This document shows positions 10,747-20,866 of a DNA stretch of 64,000 bases, one piece after another. This DNA comes from Lepidodermella squamata. Its lineage: Eukaryota > Gastrotricha. Below the pieces are notes generated by a model, which saw nothing but the letters and a program-made list of their open reading frames with translations, had not been told where the DNA came from and made no database searches. The first letter of the stretch is position 1; each line of letters starts with the position of its first letter. The DNA is taken from NCBI GenBank assembly GCA_047495785.1, contig JBLDXI010000055.1, positions 310,001-374,000 of the forward strand. The letters run 5' to 3'. The position numbers and the translations under genes were made by a program.

Positions 10747-10923
10747 TGTCTGGTTCTTGGTATCTGCAGCGATCTTGTAAACGAAAGCATGGAAATTGAT
10801 AATTACTTATTTTGACTCAAGTTTTACTCATGATTCAATTAAGAATTTAACTAATTATGGGCCAAGCTATGACGCTAGAAAAGGAATCCTCATTCATAAT
10901 GGATCCAAGGGTTCCAACATGGC

Positions 10924-10995
10924 GGCTCAGTAGCTTAGTGGTAGAGCGTCTGTCTCGTAAACAGAAGATCGCGGGTTCAATTCCCGCCTGGGCCT
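10924..10995 (+). tRNA. tRNA-Thr (CGT), copy 2
   Basis: 72 nt, identical in sequence to the copy at 7300-7371. It is followed by a TTTT run and, 77 bp downstream, by the second 7SL gene. Confidence 0.93.
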
Positions 10996-11072
10996 ATCCT
11001 CTATTTTATACTCGCTCATTGAAATCATCAGTGAAATGGCAGACTTAATCAAGTTTACTAAAGCATCTAATG

Positions 11073-11370
11073 GCTGGAAGCAGTGGCGTGCTTCTGTAAC
11101 TCAGCGACTTGAGAGCCGGGCTTGCCGGATGGCTGGCCGGTGGGAGTCCTGTCTCTGGATGTCACATGTCGATCGAGCGCCCCGTGTAAGTACGCCATCA
11201 ACATGGTCGGTGCGGCGGAGGCCGTACTGCCCAGGTTGCGTAATGACACGTCAAAGGTCAGGTCCTAACGGAAGCAGCCTAACGATGTGCGTGGTGAGCG
11301 GTACCGGGACAGTGCTTGTGAATGTGCGCCTTAGCCAGCCCATCGGTTCAGCTGGACGCAAATCTTTTTT
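11073..11370 (+). ncRNA. 7SL (SRP) RNA, copy 2
   Basis: About 298 nt, with only a few substitutions from copy 1 (for example GCGTGCT in place of GTGTGCT near the 5' end). It retains AGGTTGC, GTCAGGTCCTAACGGAAGCA and the closing strand, and ends in an eight-T run at 11364-11372, a stronger terminator than that of copy 1. The 135-aa ORF over it is a shadow. Confidence 0.9.
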
Positions 11371-11373
11371 TTC

Positions 11374-11478
11374 GCCAACGGAACGTTGCCAAGCCACATT
11401 GGGGGACTCCCCATTTACCGTCTATTCCACAGTAAATGGTTAACGGGCCGCGTTGGCTTCTCACCTGATAAGCAGGTG
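11374..11478. other. Hairpin-rich segment, possible structured RNA
   Basis: Four perfect inverted repeats lie in about 105 bases. An outer stem GCCAACG (11374-11380)/CGTTGGC (11451-11457) encloses GGGG-ACT-CCCC-type pairing at 11401-11412 and CCATTTAC/GTAAATGG (11411-11418/11432-11439). A separate CACCTG-ATAAG-CAGGTG hairpin is at 11462-11478. No known RNA class is recognised and there is no T-run terminator close by. The segment is absent after 7SL copy 1. Confidence 0.35.
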
Positions 11479-12316
11479 TAAGTCGCGTTAAAACCGCCAC
11501 TTGCTATAAACTCACCGACACCATTGATCGAGGGTATTGGTCGAGGAGCACTCTGGTGTTATTATACGGATTCATGGCAATGAATTTTACTGCAGTCTGT
11601 GCCGATAAAAAATAAAAACCTACGTTGCCTTAATGCACACGTTTCTTCAACAAATAGTGGTTGTGGAAAGCGGAAAGTATCTTGCCGGCATATTCAGCGG
11701 AAAGTTTTTTGAATAAACAAAATATAAAAAAGTATTTCGGACTAAGTCCAACGTCGTTGGCGGTAAAATTGACAAACAAATTAAACAAGCCAAGAGGTTC
11801 CTTCTGCCGTGCTACCAACGATATCTGCTCCGTCAGCTGAATGACTATTACTTAGGCGTCGGAGTTTTTGACTCACCAATGCGCCCCAATGAAGCAACCT
11901 GAGATGTGTCATTTCCAATTGACAAAACTCTTATCATTTCATGGTCGCCGCGACTCATCGACGTCGCAATTCCCAAGTCTTTTCTTTTGTGTGCGATTCG
12001 CGCGAAGCACAGCAGTGTAACCTTTAAGCAAATATCTAAATGACGGGAGCCAAAACTGTTTACTTGCACGTCAAGCCACTGTTATTTAGGCTCGTGACTG
12101 AGGATGATGATATACAATGCAGGTAAACACGGGCGGGCGGCGGAAAATCTAACAGTTTATCAAGGAGGAGCCGTTCTTCATCTTACACTGATATCAACTG
12201 CGCTAACCACTTGTGTTATGCGCGGCTCCGCCGAACAGCGAATAAGACATGGTTTGTCTATATAGAATAGTCATGATAGGCACGAATTACTTTCTGACGA
12301 CGATCAACTTAAGAAT
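11479..12316. other. Intergenic, 0.8 kb
   Basis: No gene recognised. It contains only short chance ORFs and presumably the promoter of the gene starting at 12317. Confidence 0.4.
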
Positions 12317-13919
12317 ATGCTCATTGCTGTTACAATTACGCGGGCCACTCGGCTCAAAATGAAGCGCTATATTCGCAGGTATTTTTCTAACGCAGTCTGC
12401 TCATCAATACCAATCGTTCTAGCGATATTATTTTTATTATCAATACTCAACGTGAATGTCTCGACCGTCGAGAAACTTTCGAGAAATTTCACTTTTCCGA
12501 GCGATATCGAAAAGCTCAAGTTTTCGTTCAAACTTCACGGTGCCGTTCCTTACTTTCATTGCCCGCCGAAGACTGATCCGAAGAATTTGAGCGATTTTTA
12601 TTTGTTCGACGATGAAATACCTGAGCCATCAGACGCGACAAAGATCAGACAGCATCTCAAAGCTGATGTTGAGACATCCATTTTGTTTTCATTTTCACCG
12701 TTTGTCAACGATCACGTTCGCAGAATGTTCAATCACAAAATTGTTCAACACGAAAAATGGTTCACGCCCTATCCATTTCAAGCATCTTGCGAGCCGAGCG
12801 ATTCAAACACCCTGAGATGCGCGCTGCGTATTTGGTTTCATCTGAAGCGGTTTCGCAGCTTTCGAAATCGGTTTCAAGATAGCTACCTCTACTATATTGA
12901 GCTGGATAATAATCTGCAGGTGAAGTCTAACTCAGGGCGACTTTTAGGCATTCCGTCGCCTATCAATGAGATCTGGTCAACTGGTCCGGAAGATCCGCGA
13001 ATTTTCCAAGTAAATCGAACGTGGTTTGTCAACTACGTCAGTGGGCAAATTTACGACGGCGTTGACGCGACGGTTCGCCGCCAATTTCTATGGTCATTGG
13101 AGAAAAATGCTTTGCTCGATATTGAAATTGACGACTTCGCCATGAACGAGGTCGAGAAAAACTGGGCGCCGTTGATTACCGCTGCTGAAATGGATAAATT
13201 TTATATGATTTATCAATTATCGCCGATAACCCGAATTCTGAAGTGTGCCTTTGAGACTCAACGCCTTGTTGTAAGGTGCTCTTTTGTATCTGGGAAACCT
13301 GACGACCCTGTGAAAACCGGTGATTTACTACTGCGAGGGGGTTCGCCATTCGTGCAATATACGCGCCAATACTACCTATCAGCAAGTCACACTGTTCAGT
13401 GGCTAGGGACCAAAAAAAGTTAATTGCTAATGTATTCTATAGAAATTCTATAATGATTTCATTCAGTTTACGCAACTCAGCTAACGATGCTGAATCTTCA
13501 AACTAGTCGCATCGTGTTTGTGTCATCTCCAATTTTTCTTCATCCGAATCTTATGAAATCGTTGAATGGGTCTGACCCCGCGATTCTATACCCGTTTTTC
13601 TACGCAAGAAGCATCTACCTAGAAGACAAACGGGACAGCGTGGTCCTAGCCGGTGGACTCAACGACGCAGAGGCTTTCATAGTGAGACTCCGTGGAATTT
13701 CAAAAATGCTAGGTGGGTAACGATATGGAAAAATTTATGAAACCTTCGTAAAAAAATATTTTTACAGATGAATCAATTTATATTGACGAGCAAAATTCGC
13801 TACTCGGCTGCGATGCCCCGTCTCATGTGTTCGAACGAATGGCGTATTCCGGTCACTTCTGGCTAGAAAACTGGCTGAGAGAGCGAAATCTCATCGAAAT
13901 TGAAGCCATATTGAAATGA
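12317..13919 (+). CDS. Type II membrane protein with GH130-like propeller
   Basis: Three exons (12317-13418, 13467-13712, 13768-13919) encode 499 aa. A second in-frame ATG at 12359 is an alternative start. A short basic N-terminus is followed by one hydrophobic segment (SIPIVLAILFLLSILNV), giving a type II signal-anchor typical of Golgi enzymes. The lumenal part has GPEDPRIF, the signature loop of five-bladed propeller enzymes of the GH130 β-mannoside family, then NWAPLI and a late SGHFWLENWL. Sugar transfer or phosphorolysis on glycans is therefore plausible, but substrate and reaction are unknown. Intron 1 uses a weak GTTAAT donor. The assignment rests on one motif and overall shape. Confidence 0.5.
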
Positions 13920-14337
13920 ATTATTTCAGTTCCTGTTTTATTCTCTCTGTTCTTTCAAATTATGGTCTAAAATTTATCAATTCTCACGTCGTCGGCTCAA
14001 ACAAGCAAAGGCAGTTTTTGAACATGCAAGATGCAAGTAAAATACTAATAATAATATTATAATTTAACGCATGAATTCAATTGAAAAATAGCGTAAAAGA
14101 AATTATATGGTTGTTTCCCGGTAAAATCACGCTGTACATAAAAAGTTCTTGTGTATAGTCACAACAACGAAAAAAAACCAAATAATGATAAGCCGCATCA
14201 GCCAGGAGTCAAATAAGGGAGTTTGCACTTTGTTGACAAATCGAAACATCGTTTTGACTCCTTGAAAATAAGACTCACAGAATAATCATTGAAATAATTA
14301 GAGGAATAGCAGAATCATGGTGAGAGAAATCGACGAA
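13920..14337. other. Intergenic between convergent genes
   Basis: AT-rich 3' flanks of two genes transcribed toward each other. Nothing else is seen. Confidence 0.5.
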
Positions 14338-16253
14338 TTATGAAAGCTTCGCAAGTATCCGCTTTACTTCCCGCTCGGCTGATAGCCACGCACCGTGGAC
14401 GCATGAATAATACTTCTCATGAGTCGCCTCACCTGCGAAGGTGAGTCTCGGGTTGTCGGCCGACGGCAAAGGTTTCGCCATGGCTTTGACCATATCAGTC
14501 GAAACTCCGACGGGGATGTGGGTGTACGAACCCCTGGCAAGCGGATCCACGGCCCATTTCGACCGAATCATGCCAACCGGGGCTTTCGCTCGGTTGTTGT
14601 AATGCGGTGAAATGATTCGAGTGATTAGTTCGCCGACTACAGCTAACACCTCCTGATCGGGTAGGTCTTCAATCACCCGGGCCCAGTAACCACAGGCGTA
14701 CCCGACAATGACGGGCGTCGAGATGGTTGGCTCGACTTCGAAGGCGATAATGTGCTGGTACCACAACATGTCTTCCGGCTTTTTGTAAACGGCCGGGTTT
14801 TGACTGGTTAGCTTGAAGGTTGATTTGGTCTCCTCAGGCCACACGATAAGCATGCTGTATTTCACAACATTAGCCGGCCACCATCGCCGTTCGCAGAAAA
14901 ACAGCAGTCGGTCAATGACCCCGAAACCTAACGAATCGATGGCGGTCTGTTTCCAGGCGGGTAGCGCCGGGGCGAATGATACCGCACCGGCCTTCAAGCA
15001 TCCGAGGGGTATGGTGCAGATGATGTATTTAGCCGTTAAGGTGTAAGAACTGAAAAATATAAATTAAGTTGAATATAATTTTTCCAAATTACTAATACAG
15101 CGTGTCCCAAAAATAACGCAAGCAAAGAAATTCTAAAATGAGAGACGAAGTGACGTCTCATAGCCAGAAAAATTTTAGAAATATTCAAATAATCACGAGA
15201 ATAGTAATCAAGTATGTCACTTGTAAATGGGATTAAAAAAGTCTGGAGAAATTTGGTCCAAACGGGTAAAATACCGAAAATAACCGAACCGGTTACAATC
15301 GGGGTTTTCCGGGTTTTCTCCGGTAATTTTTTAATTTCTTCGGTTAAATCGCGGATAAAAGATAGATTTTCTCTCGGTAGGTTCAACTTTAAAAAATCAT
15401 TTGAATTCCTACAAAAATTTGCAAAATTGAACAATAGTTGCCGCAACTTCTGGGACACGCTGAAGAAACCAAAAAGCGCGAAAAATTACCTGGAATTTTT
15501 AGGAGTCACGGCGATATTGCAACCAGAATCAGTGTAATCGATAGTTTGGACCGATGTGTTAAGGCGGACGAATGATGGGTCGATGTCAGCAGCAATGCGA
15601 TTCAACACTGATGAATAGCCGTTTTTGATGTAAGTATAATGCTCGCCTGGGAAATCTTCGAAATCGTAAAAACCGGCCGCAGATAACTGAGCACCGTCGT
15701 CACCAGCAAAATCTAACACCTGAAGGTCTGAGAACAAGGTAAGGACGGCTTTTTTCTGACTCAGCGTTAATTTTCCGGACGATTTTTCCAAAACGCGTTT
15801 TTCAGCTTCAGCTAATAAATCTGCGACAGTTTTGCCGGGCTGGTAACACAACTTTTCATTTGAGGAGATTTTGTCGAAATTTTCTTCGAAAAGCTCGCCG
15901 ATTTTATCCGTCGCTTCTACGTCGAGTTTAGCACCGTCCGGGGTGAAATAAATGTCGTCATCCTCATTCTCCTCGTCATCATCTTTCGGCAGCTCGAGAA
16001 CGTCGCCATTTGCGTGCGCCATTTTGTAGACAGGATTTCCATTGCTCTCACCGTGGATGAAATGAGCGCCCAGATCGACAAAATCGTCCGTATTTTTCAG
16101 AGGGACGCAATGCATGCGGCCGCCTACTCGGTCGCGAGCTTCGATGACGACGAAATTCTTCACATTTTTGCGCAGAAGTTCTCGAGCTGCAACTAAACCA
16201 GCTATTCCAGCGCCAATTATGGCGATGTCGAAATCGGTTTGACTTGATGACAT
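14338..16253 (-). CDS. Flavin polyamine oxidase (SMOX/PAOX-like)
   Basis: Two exons (15490-16253 and 14338-15049) encode 491 aa. The N-terminus has the dinucleotide-binding motif IIGAGIAGLVAARELL followed by EARDRVGGRM, and the HFIHGESNGNPVY region matches the spermine/N1-acetylpolyamine oxidase branch. The C-terminus has SKWAVDPLARGSYTHIPVG and FAGEATHEKYYSCVHGA, the second FAD contact. The family oxidises spermine, spermidine or their acetyl forms with FAD, producing H2O2 and an aldehyde. No clear peroxisomal SKL is present (it ends AKLS), so a cytosolic spermine-oxidase-like role is possible. The single intron (15050-15489) is unusually long because a MITE of about 365 bp sits in it. It could be another amine oxidase of the same family. 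Confidence 0.88.
15098..15462. mobile_element. MITE with 12-bp terminal inverted repeats
   Basis: CAGCGTGTCCCA at 15098-15109 is perfectly repeated, inverted, as TGGGACACGCTG at 15451-15462. Interior length is about 340 bp with no transposase. The ends resemble Tc1/mariner-type termini (CAG...GTCCCA). It fills most of the polyamine oxidase intron; without it the intron would be about 75 bp, the local norm. A clean TA duplication is not evident. Confidence 0.75.
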
Positions 16254-18918
16254 AAATTTTATGAAATGGCACTAGATAATAGAAAGACAAAGTTTGAATA
16301 AATAAGATCTAAGAATGAGGTCAAATATAAAATATAATTACAACTGAGGGAAAAATATTAAGGATGACATTCGAAATGACTTTAAATCTTACTCGAAGGC
16401 ACTCGTTCTGCAATTCTCATCTGCAGTGAAAGTTATCTAAACTGGACTAAAAAAGTTCTCAAATTGACCTTTCCCATGCCTAAACCGGTCTTTTAACCCC
16501 AGTAAACATGTTTAGACCATGTAGAGAAAAATTAACATATAAACTCTAAATTTCCGGTTCGAGCAACCTGAAATGGTCCAGTTTGTAGTCCGATTTTTTA
16601 CTATATTATAACGTTAGCAATTGAGCACAAATGGACAATGTGCAGATAATTTTTAGATGGATTATAACTCGATTCGCTGTAAAAGAAAATTGGTGATAAG
16701 AAATAAAGGACTAAAAGGTGAAAAAACCTGTCAAAATGAGGAAATCCGGCTTAATAGAAAAATAATATGAAATCAATATTATTCCAGATTTTCAATTAGC
16801 TGAGTTACTTCATTCGAGAAACCATATTAAATTATGAATTTGATGGATAAAAAACAGAATCTTCTACTGCGGGATGATCGCTATCCGCCCGTCAAAAAAC
16901 GGAAACAGTATTTACGTTATAGTCACGAATGGGCAAAATAAAAAAACATCATTTTCCATAGGTATGTATTGTTATTTGTTATTACTATGGGTACTCATCG
17001 CTTCTTAATACTGGTTAACAAAATTAGTCAGTTCATCGGCAAATCAAGCCTTTCAAAGTAGAAGAGCGGAGTAGAAACAGGATCGGTTTGCTAATTTCTT
17101 ATGCGTGCTTGTATCAGTGCATGCAAAATTTCAAACGTGCACCTACATACAAGTCAGATGCGTGGTGTACATGTGAGCGTGGTCATTCACAAAACGATGA
17201 CACAGCGACCTGTAACATCATGGCCGAACGCCAAACTATTCTACTCACACCATGAGGTCGTTTCATTCGTTGCAAGCATCATATAATAAGATTTCTCAGT
17301 TTAATGCATTACAAACATGGCCGCACATGGTTCCAGACATACATGTGGTTAGATTTTAAAACAGGTAACTACATGGCGAAAATACTTGAGCTGTTTTACT
17401 CGAGCAAACATAGCCGGTCTACCCACGCATTTTTATGCCACATTTTATGTCTATCAAAGTCTGGCATCAAACAATAATAAAGCTATCAGCTGTTTCACAC
17501 TATAATGAAACGAAAACTAAAATTGGTATTCTCCTTAAAAAAGGGCTGAAAATACCCAAAAAATACATCTACGTAGGTGCGATCCGCAAATAGCCACGCC
17601 CAACCACGAATCTTACGTGATAAGACAGGATAAACCCAATGGGTTTTTCAAATTGATAACGAAAAGGCGTGGCCTATGACTGTAATAGTATTCTAATTAG
17701 TCGCGATATATTTTATGAATAATAAAATAGGTGTTTACAGTGTGCAGCTGAATAAAGATTAATAAAGTATTAACGTGTAAAATCGGAAAATACAGCGAGA
17801 CAATGTCGAACGTTGCGTGACTATCGTGCAAAATAATTGAACAGGATTTTTTCCAATAGAATGGGTACTGCGCCAGTACCTATAGTAAACTCTCAGGCTA
17901 CATGGCAGAAATATTGACTCGGTCGATGCGCGGCCGGAAAGCAGCTCGATATATATACTAGAGTATTCACAGCCAGCACCGCGCTATGTTACTAATGTGC
18001 ATCGCATATTGTAATAATTTTCTTATAAGTACCTGCGTGCCACCTCGTAGACCACGCGCTGTACGACTCAATTTGCGCCGTAAAGCGTAGAGGACCCAAA
18101 GATTAGGCTGGCAAGATGCGATAAACCAAGCGCTTAGTATCGAGTATAAAATACGAAAGTAAATGCATCTCGTAAAATTCCTGCTGGTTGTATTTTCTCG
18201 GCAGATTGTTGATCTAAATATTGCTATCATCAATATTTCATAATTATTAATTTTAAGGCGGCATACGAATTTGTTTACAGGTATCACACTTTGGGGCAAA
18301 AATATCACGGTAAAAAAAACAGATATTCTCCTTCGAAATGAAGCCAGCCGGTTAATTTAGAGTCGAGTTATATCACAAAATATGACTATTTTTGAGGTGA
18401 GCAATTTCTACGTGATTTAAATATGAAATTAATTCAGCTCTCGACTACATAAATTTGTTATATATCAAGAGTAATAAGCTACAACAGCTATTTAAAACAT
18501 TTCAATGAAACAGCACGATGCGTTTGCACCGAAACCGCATGCGCCAGTTAGTATCACACATCGGCAGAGTAAAAATGAAAGACTTTTTTATGCACCCATT
18601 GAAAACGATCCTTCACTAATACAGCTTAATAGAGGGATTTCTAGAGCTAATTTTCAAATTTCTGTGGTTATGGTATTTTTCGCTTCAATTCATGCCGTAA
18701 AACCATATCGATTTGCTCAAAATTCTGGTCGATGAAATTTTATCGAATTTTACGCAATATGCGCCGTAACTAAGGCTGTGTGCCGTTCGATGAATCATCA
18801 CACCACCATTTAAATAACGCATGCATAGCCTTATCTACCAGTTTTTGTGTCTGCCACATACAAACTCAATAGAATTAAAAGTTGTTCGCTAGTAAAATTG
18901 CAGTTACGAAGCTGGGCA
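16254..18918. other. Gene-poor stretch, 2.7 kb
   Basis: The largest gap in the window. It holds no long ORF with a recognisable product and no tRNA or inverted-repeat element that I could find. AT-rich runs alternate with mixed sequence. It probably includes promoters for the divergent polyamine oxidase and ankyrin genes. Confidence 0.45.
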
Positions 18919-19569
18919 ATGCCGAAGCGGAGGCAAATCGAGCAGCTCAGCAATAATAAAGACGGTAAATCAGATTTCAACCATCTTTTGAGACAAGCAA
19001 GCCTCACCTGCGATCTCGATTTGTTAAAGGAAATTATCTGCCGCGCTGGGGTTGACTTTGTCAAAAACTATCTCTCTACGCCGAATGGATTCACCCCGCT
19101 TATGCTTGCGTCATTCTTCTCCCACCAGAACAGCTGCGAATACGCGAGAATCCTAATAGATGAATGCGAACTGAACATCGAATCGCAGTGCAGCGAAGGC
19201 AAAACTGCTTTGATGTGGGCGGCATTCTACGGTAATCTTCCAATTGTTCAGCTGCTAGTGGAACGTGGCGCTAGTCTGACTGCAGTCGACAAAACAAACC
19301 GAAACGCCTTAATCTTGGCGGCATTCAGCGGCAAAACTCGCGTGGTTGAGCTGTTACTCAATTACCAAAAATTCGACGTTGATGCCTATGATTCTAAGGG
19401 AATAACTGCTCTTTTTCTCGCTTCATGCATCGGGCACGGCGACGTGACTAGAATTTTGCTTGAAAAAGGCGCCGATCCGGCTGTGCAAGACATCCACGGC
19501 AATTCCGCCTTGACGCTAGCTCGAAATGATCACATTAAACAAATTCTCGAATTGAACAATAAAATCTAA
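18919..19569 (+). CDS. Small ankyrin-repeat protein
   Basis: A single exon of 216 aa from the ATG at 18919 (MPKRRQIEQL). The frame is open further upstream, but that extension lacks a domain and starts at a non-ATG codon. From residue about 27 there are five ankyrin repeats: NGFTPLMLASFF, EGKTALMWAAFYGNLPIVQL, NRNALILAAFSGKTRVVELL, KGITALFLASCIGHGDVTRI and a capping repeat NSALTLARNDHIKQIL. Ankyrin repeats bind protein partners, and no catalytic domain accompanies them. The repeats differ from those of the NB-ARC protein, so a recent copy is unlikely. AATAAA follows at about 19600. Confidence 0.8.
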   Translation: MPKRRQIEQLSNNKDGKSDFNHLLRQASLTCDLDLLKEIICRAGVDFVKNYLSTPNGFTPLMLASFFSHQNSCEYARILIDECELNIESQCSEGKTALMWAAFYGNLPIVQLLVERGASLTAVDKTNRNALILAAFSGKTRVVELLLNYQKFDVDAYDSKGITALFLASCIGHGDVTRILLEKGADPAVQDIHGNSALTLARNDHIKQILELNNKI

Positions 19570-19641
19570 AAAGTTGTGAGATTTATTCAAGTGAATCACA
19601 ATAAAACAAACAAATCACAGTGAAATGAGATCGTTTTTGCA

Positions 19642-20496
19642 TTAATAAATTGTCCATGAGACTTGTTTCAGGCCGTCGTGGCGATTTAATCGCCAATGAT
19701 CGCGATCCGCTAGTAACATCGCCGTTTCATCAGGGTTAATTCTAGGGCACCCGTCAAAGCGGCAAATCTGTAAATTCCGACAAGCATCCAAGATAGCTCG
19801 CACTCCTTCACTTGTCACGTGTCGGCATTTTGTCATTTTTATTTCATGTAGCTTTTCTCGAACGGCCGATTGAGCTAAAATTTCCAGACCGAAATTAGAA
19901 ATCTCCGTGGAGGAAACGTCGACACCAGACAGCTGAGTGCAGCATTTCGAAATGACCTCCAAAATGTTGTTTGAGATTTTCGGGCAGCCGGCTAGACATA
20001 GGCTTTGTAGATGGTTGCAAGAGGACATTATCAATAACCCGATAGATTCGTCTGTCAATGATACACATCTTCTGAGAAAAATCACCTCGAGCCGGTTGGA
20101 ACTTATAGATTGAGCCAAAGCAGTTATGCCATCATCAGTAACACCAGTTCTACACCCTGAAACCCAGATATAGCCACCAAATCCTCAATTTTTCATGTTC
20201 TTACCTTTCAAAGCGTTAAAATCCACCTTGATCAAATTAGGCAGGTTGGCTTGAGCGATTACATGAACAAATGAGTCGTCTGCATTTGATTGAGCACTTA
20301 AATCGAGAGATGACGTGTGGTTAGTCAGAAGCGATTGAAATAGTTCAACTGAGCTCAATTGGCCGCGTTTTGTCAATTTCAGTAAAATTGCGGCTCGGAT
20401 GCATCCTGGCAGCAATTGAGCAACAGCTGAGCCGAACTTAGGTATCAATTTCTCGCATACGACATCGGCAGAGAGTTGAAATAGTGTGAATGACAT
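19642..20496 (-). CDS. AMN1: AMN1 homologue, leucine-rich repeat protein
   Basis: Two exons (20205-20496 and 19642-20156) separated by a 48-bp intron encode 268 aa. Cysteine-containing leucine-rich repeats run through the C-terminal half, for example LQSLCLAGCPKISN, GVDVSSTEISNFGLEIL and LHEIKMTKCRHVTSEGV. The last residues LKQVSWTIY match the LKQVTWTVY end of vertebrate AMN1 closely. In yeast Amn1 binds Tem1 and switches off the mitotic exit network; the animal protein's role is less clear. The N-terminal exon is divergent. The ATG at 20494-20496 (MSFTLFQL) was chosen because the open frame above it has no further support. Confidence 0.82.
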
Positions 20497-20866
20497 TATA
20501 CTTAAAAACTCTATAATCAAGAAAATATTAAGTGATTCTTAAACTAAGCTAAGATTTGGCATCAAGTGACCACAAATGAATGACAAACAAAAGACAAGCA
20601 AAAATAACTGCATCATTTTTATTTCAGAAGCCTCCTTACAACGCAGATGAATCTACTACTGATTTTGATTTCATACTTTTCCTCGCCACATTCCTCGCAA
20701 TACAACCGGGCGCCTTTCGTTTGATACGAATGAAGAAAAAACAGAAAGAGGAGTGTGTTGAAATCAACATGTGCAGTGCGTTATTCCACTAAAATTATCA
20801 ACTACAGTTAATTTTCACATTTTCATGTTTTTATCAACCAATTATGTGTATTTAGAGTGATTTTGA
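20497..20866. other. Intergenic, 370 bp
   Basis: Lies between the AMN1 start and the TNPO3 stop, both on the minus strand. A 70-codon plus-strand ORF at 20580 has no protein-like features. Nothing is recognised. Confidence 0.4.

Larger units (their letters stand above)
10504..11370. repeat. Duplicated Pol III block, copy 2
   Basis: Second copy of the 6821-7737 block, same order and orientation: tRNA-iMet (minus), tRNA-Thr (plus), 7SL (plus). The left junction is at TACATTTCACCGGCAGTC. Similarity ends at the T-run after 7SL, and unrelated hairpin-rich DNA follows. Confidence 0.85.

Noticed and set aside
11036-11443. 135-aa plus-strand ORF
   Set aside because: Shadow of 7SL copy 2.
16254-18918. 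Search for a hidden gene or array in the 2.7-kb gap
   Set aside because: No long ORF, tRNA, direct-repeat array or TIR pair could be supported by eye.
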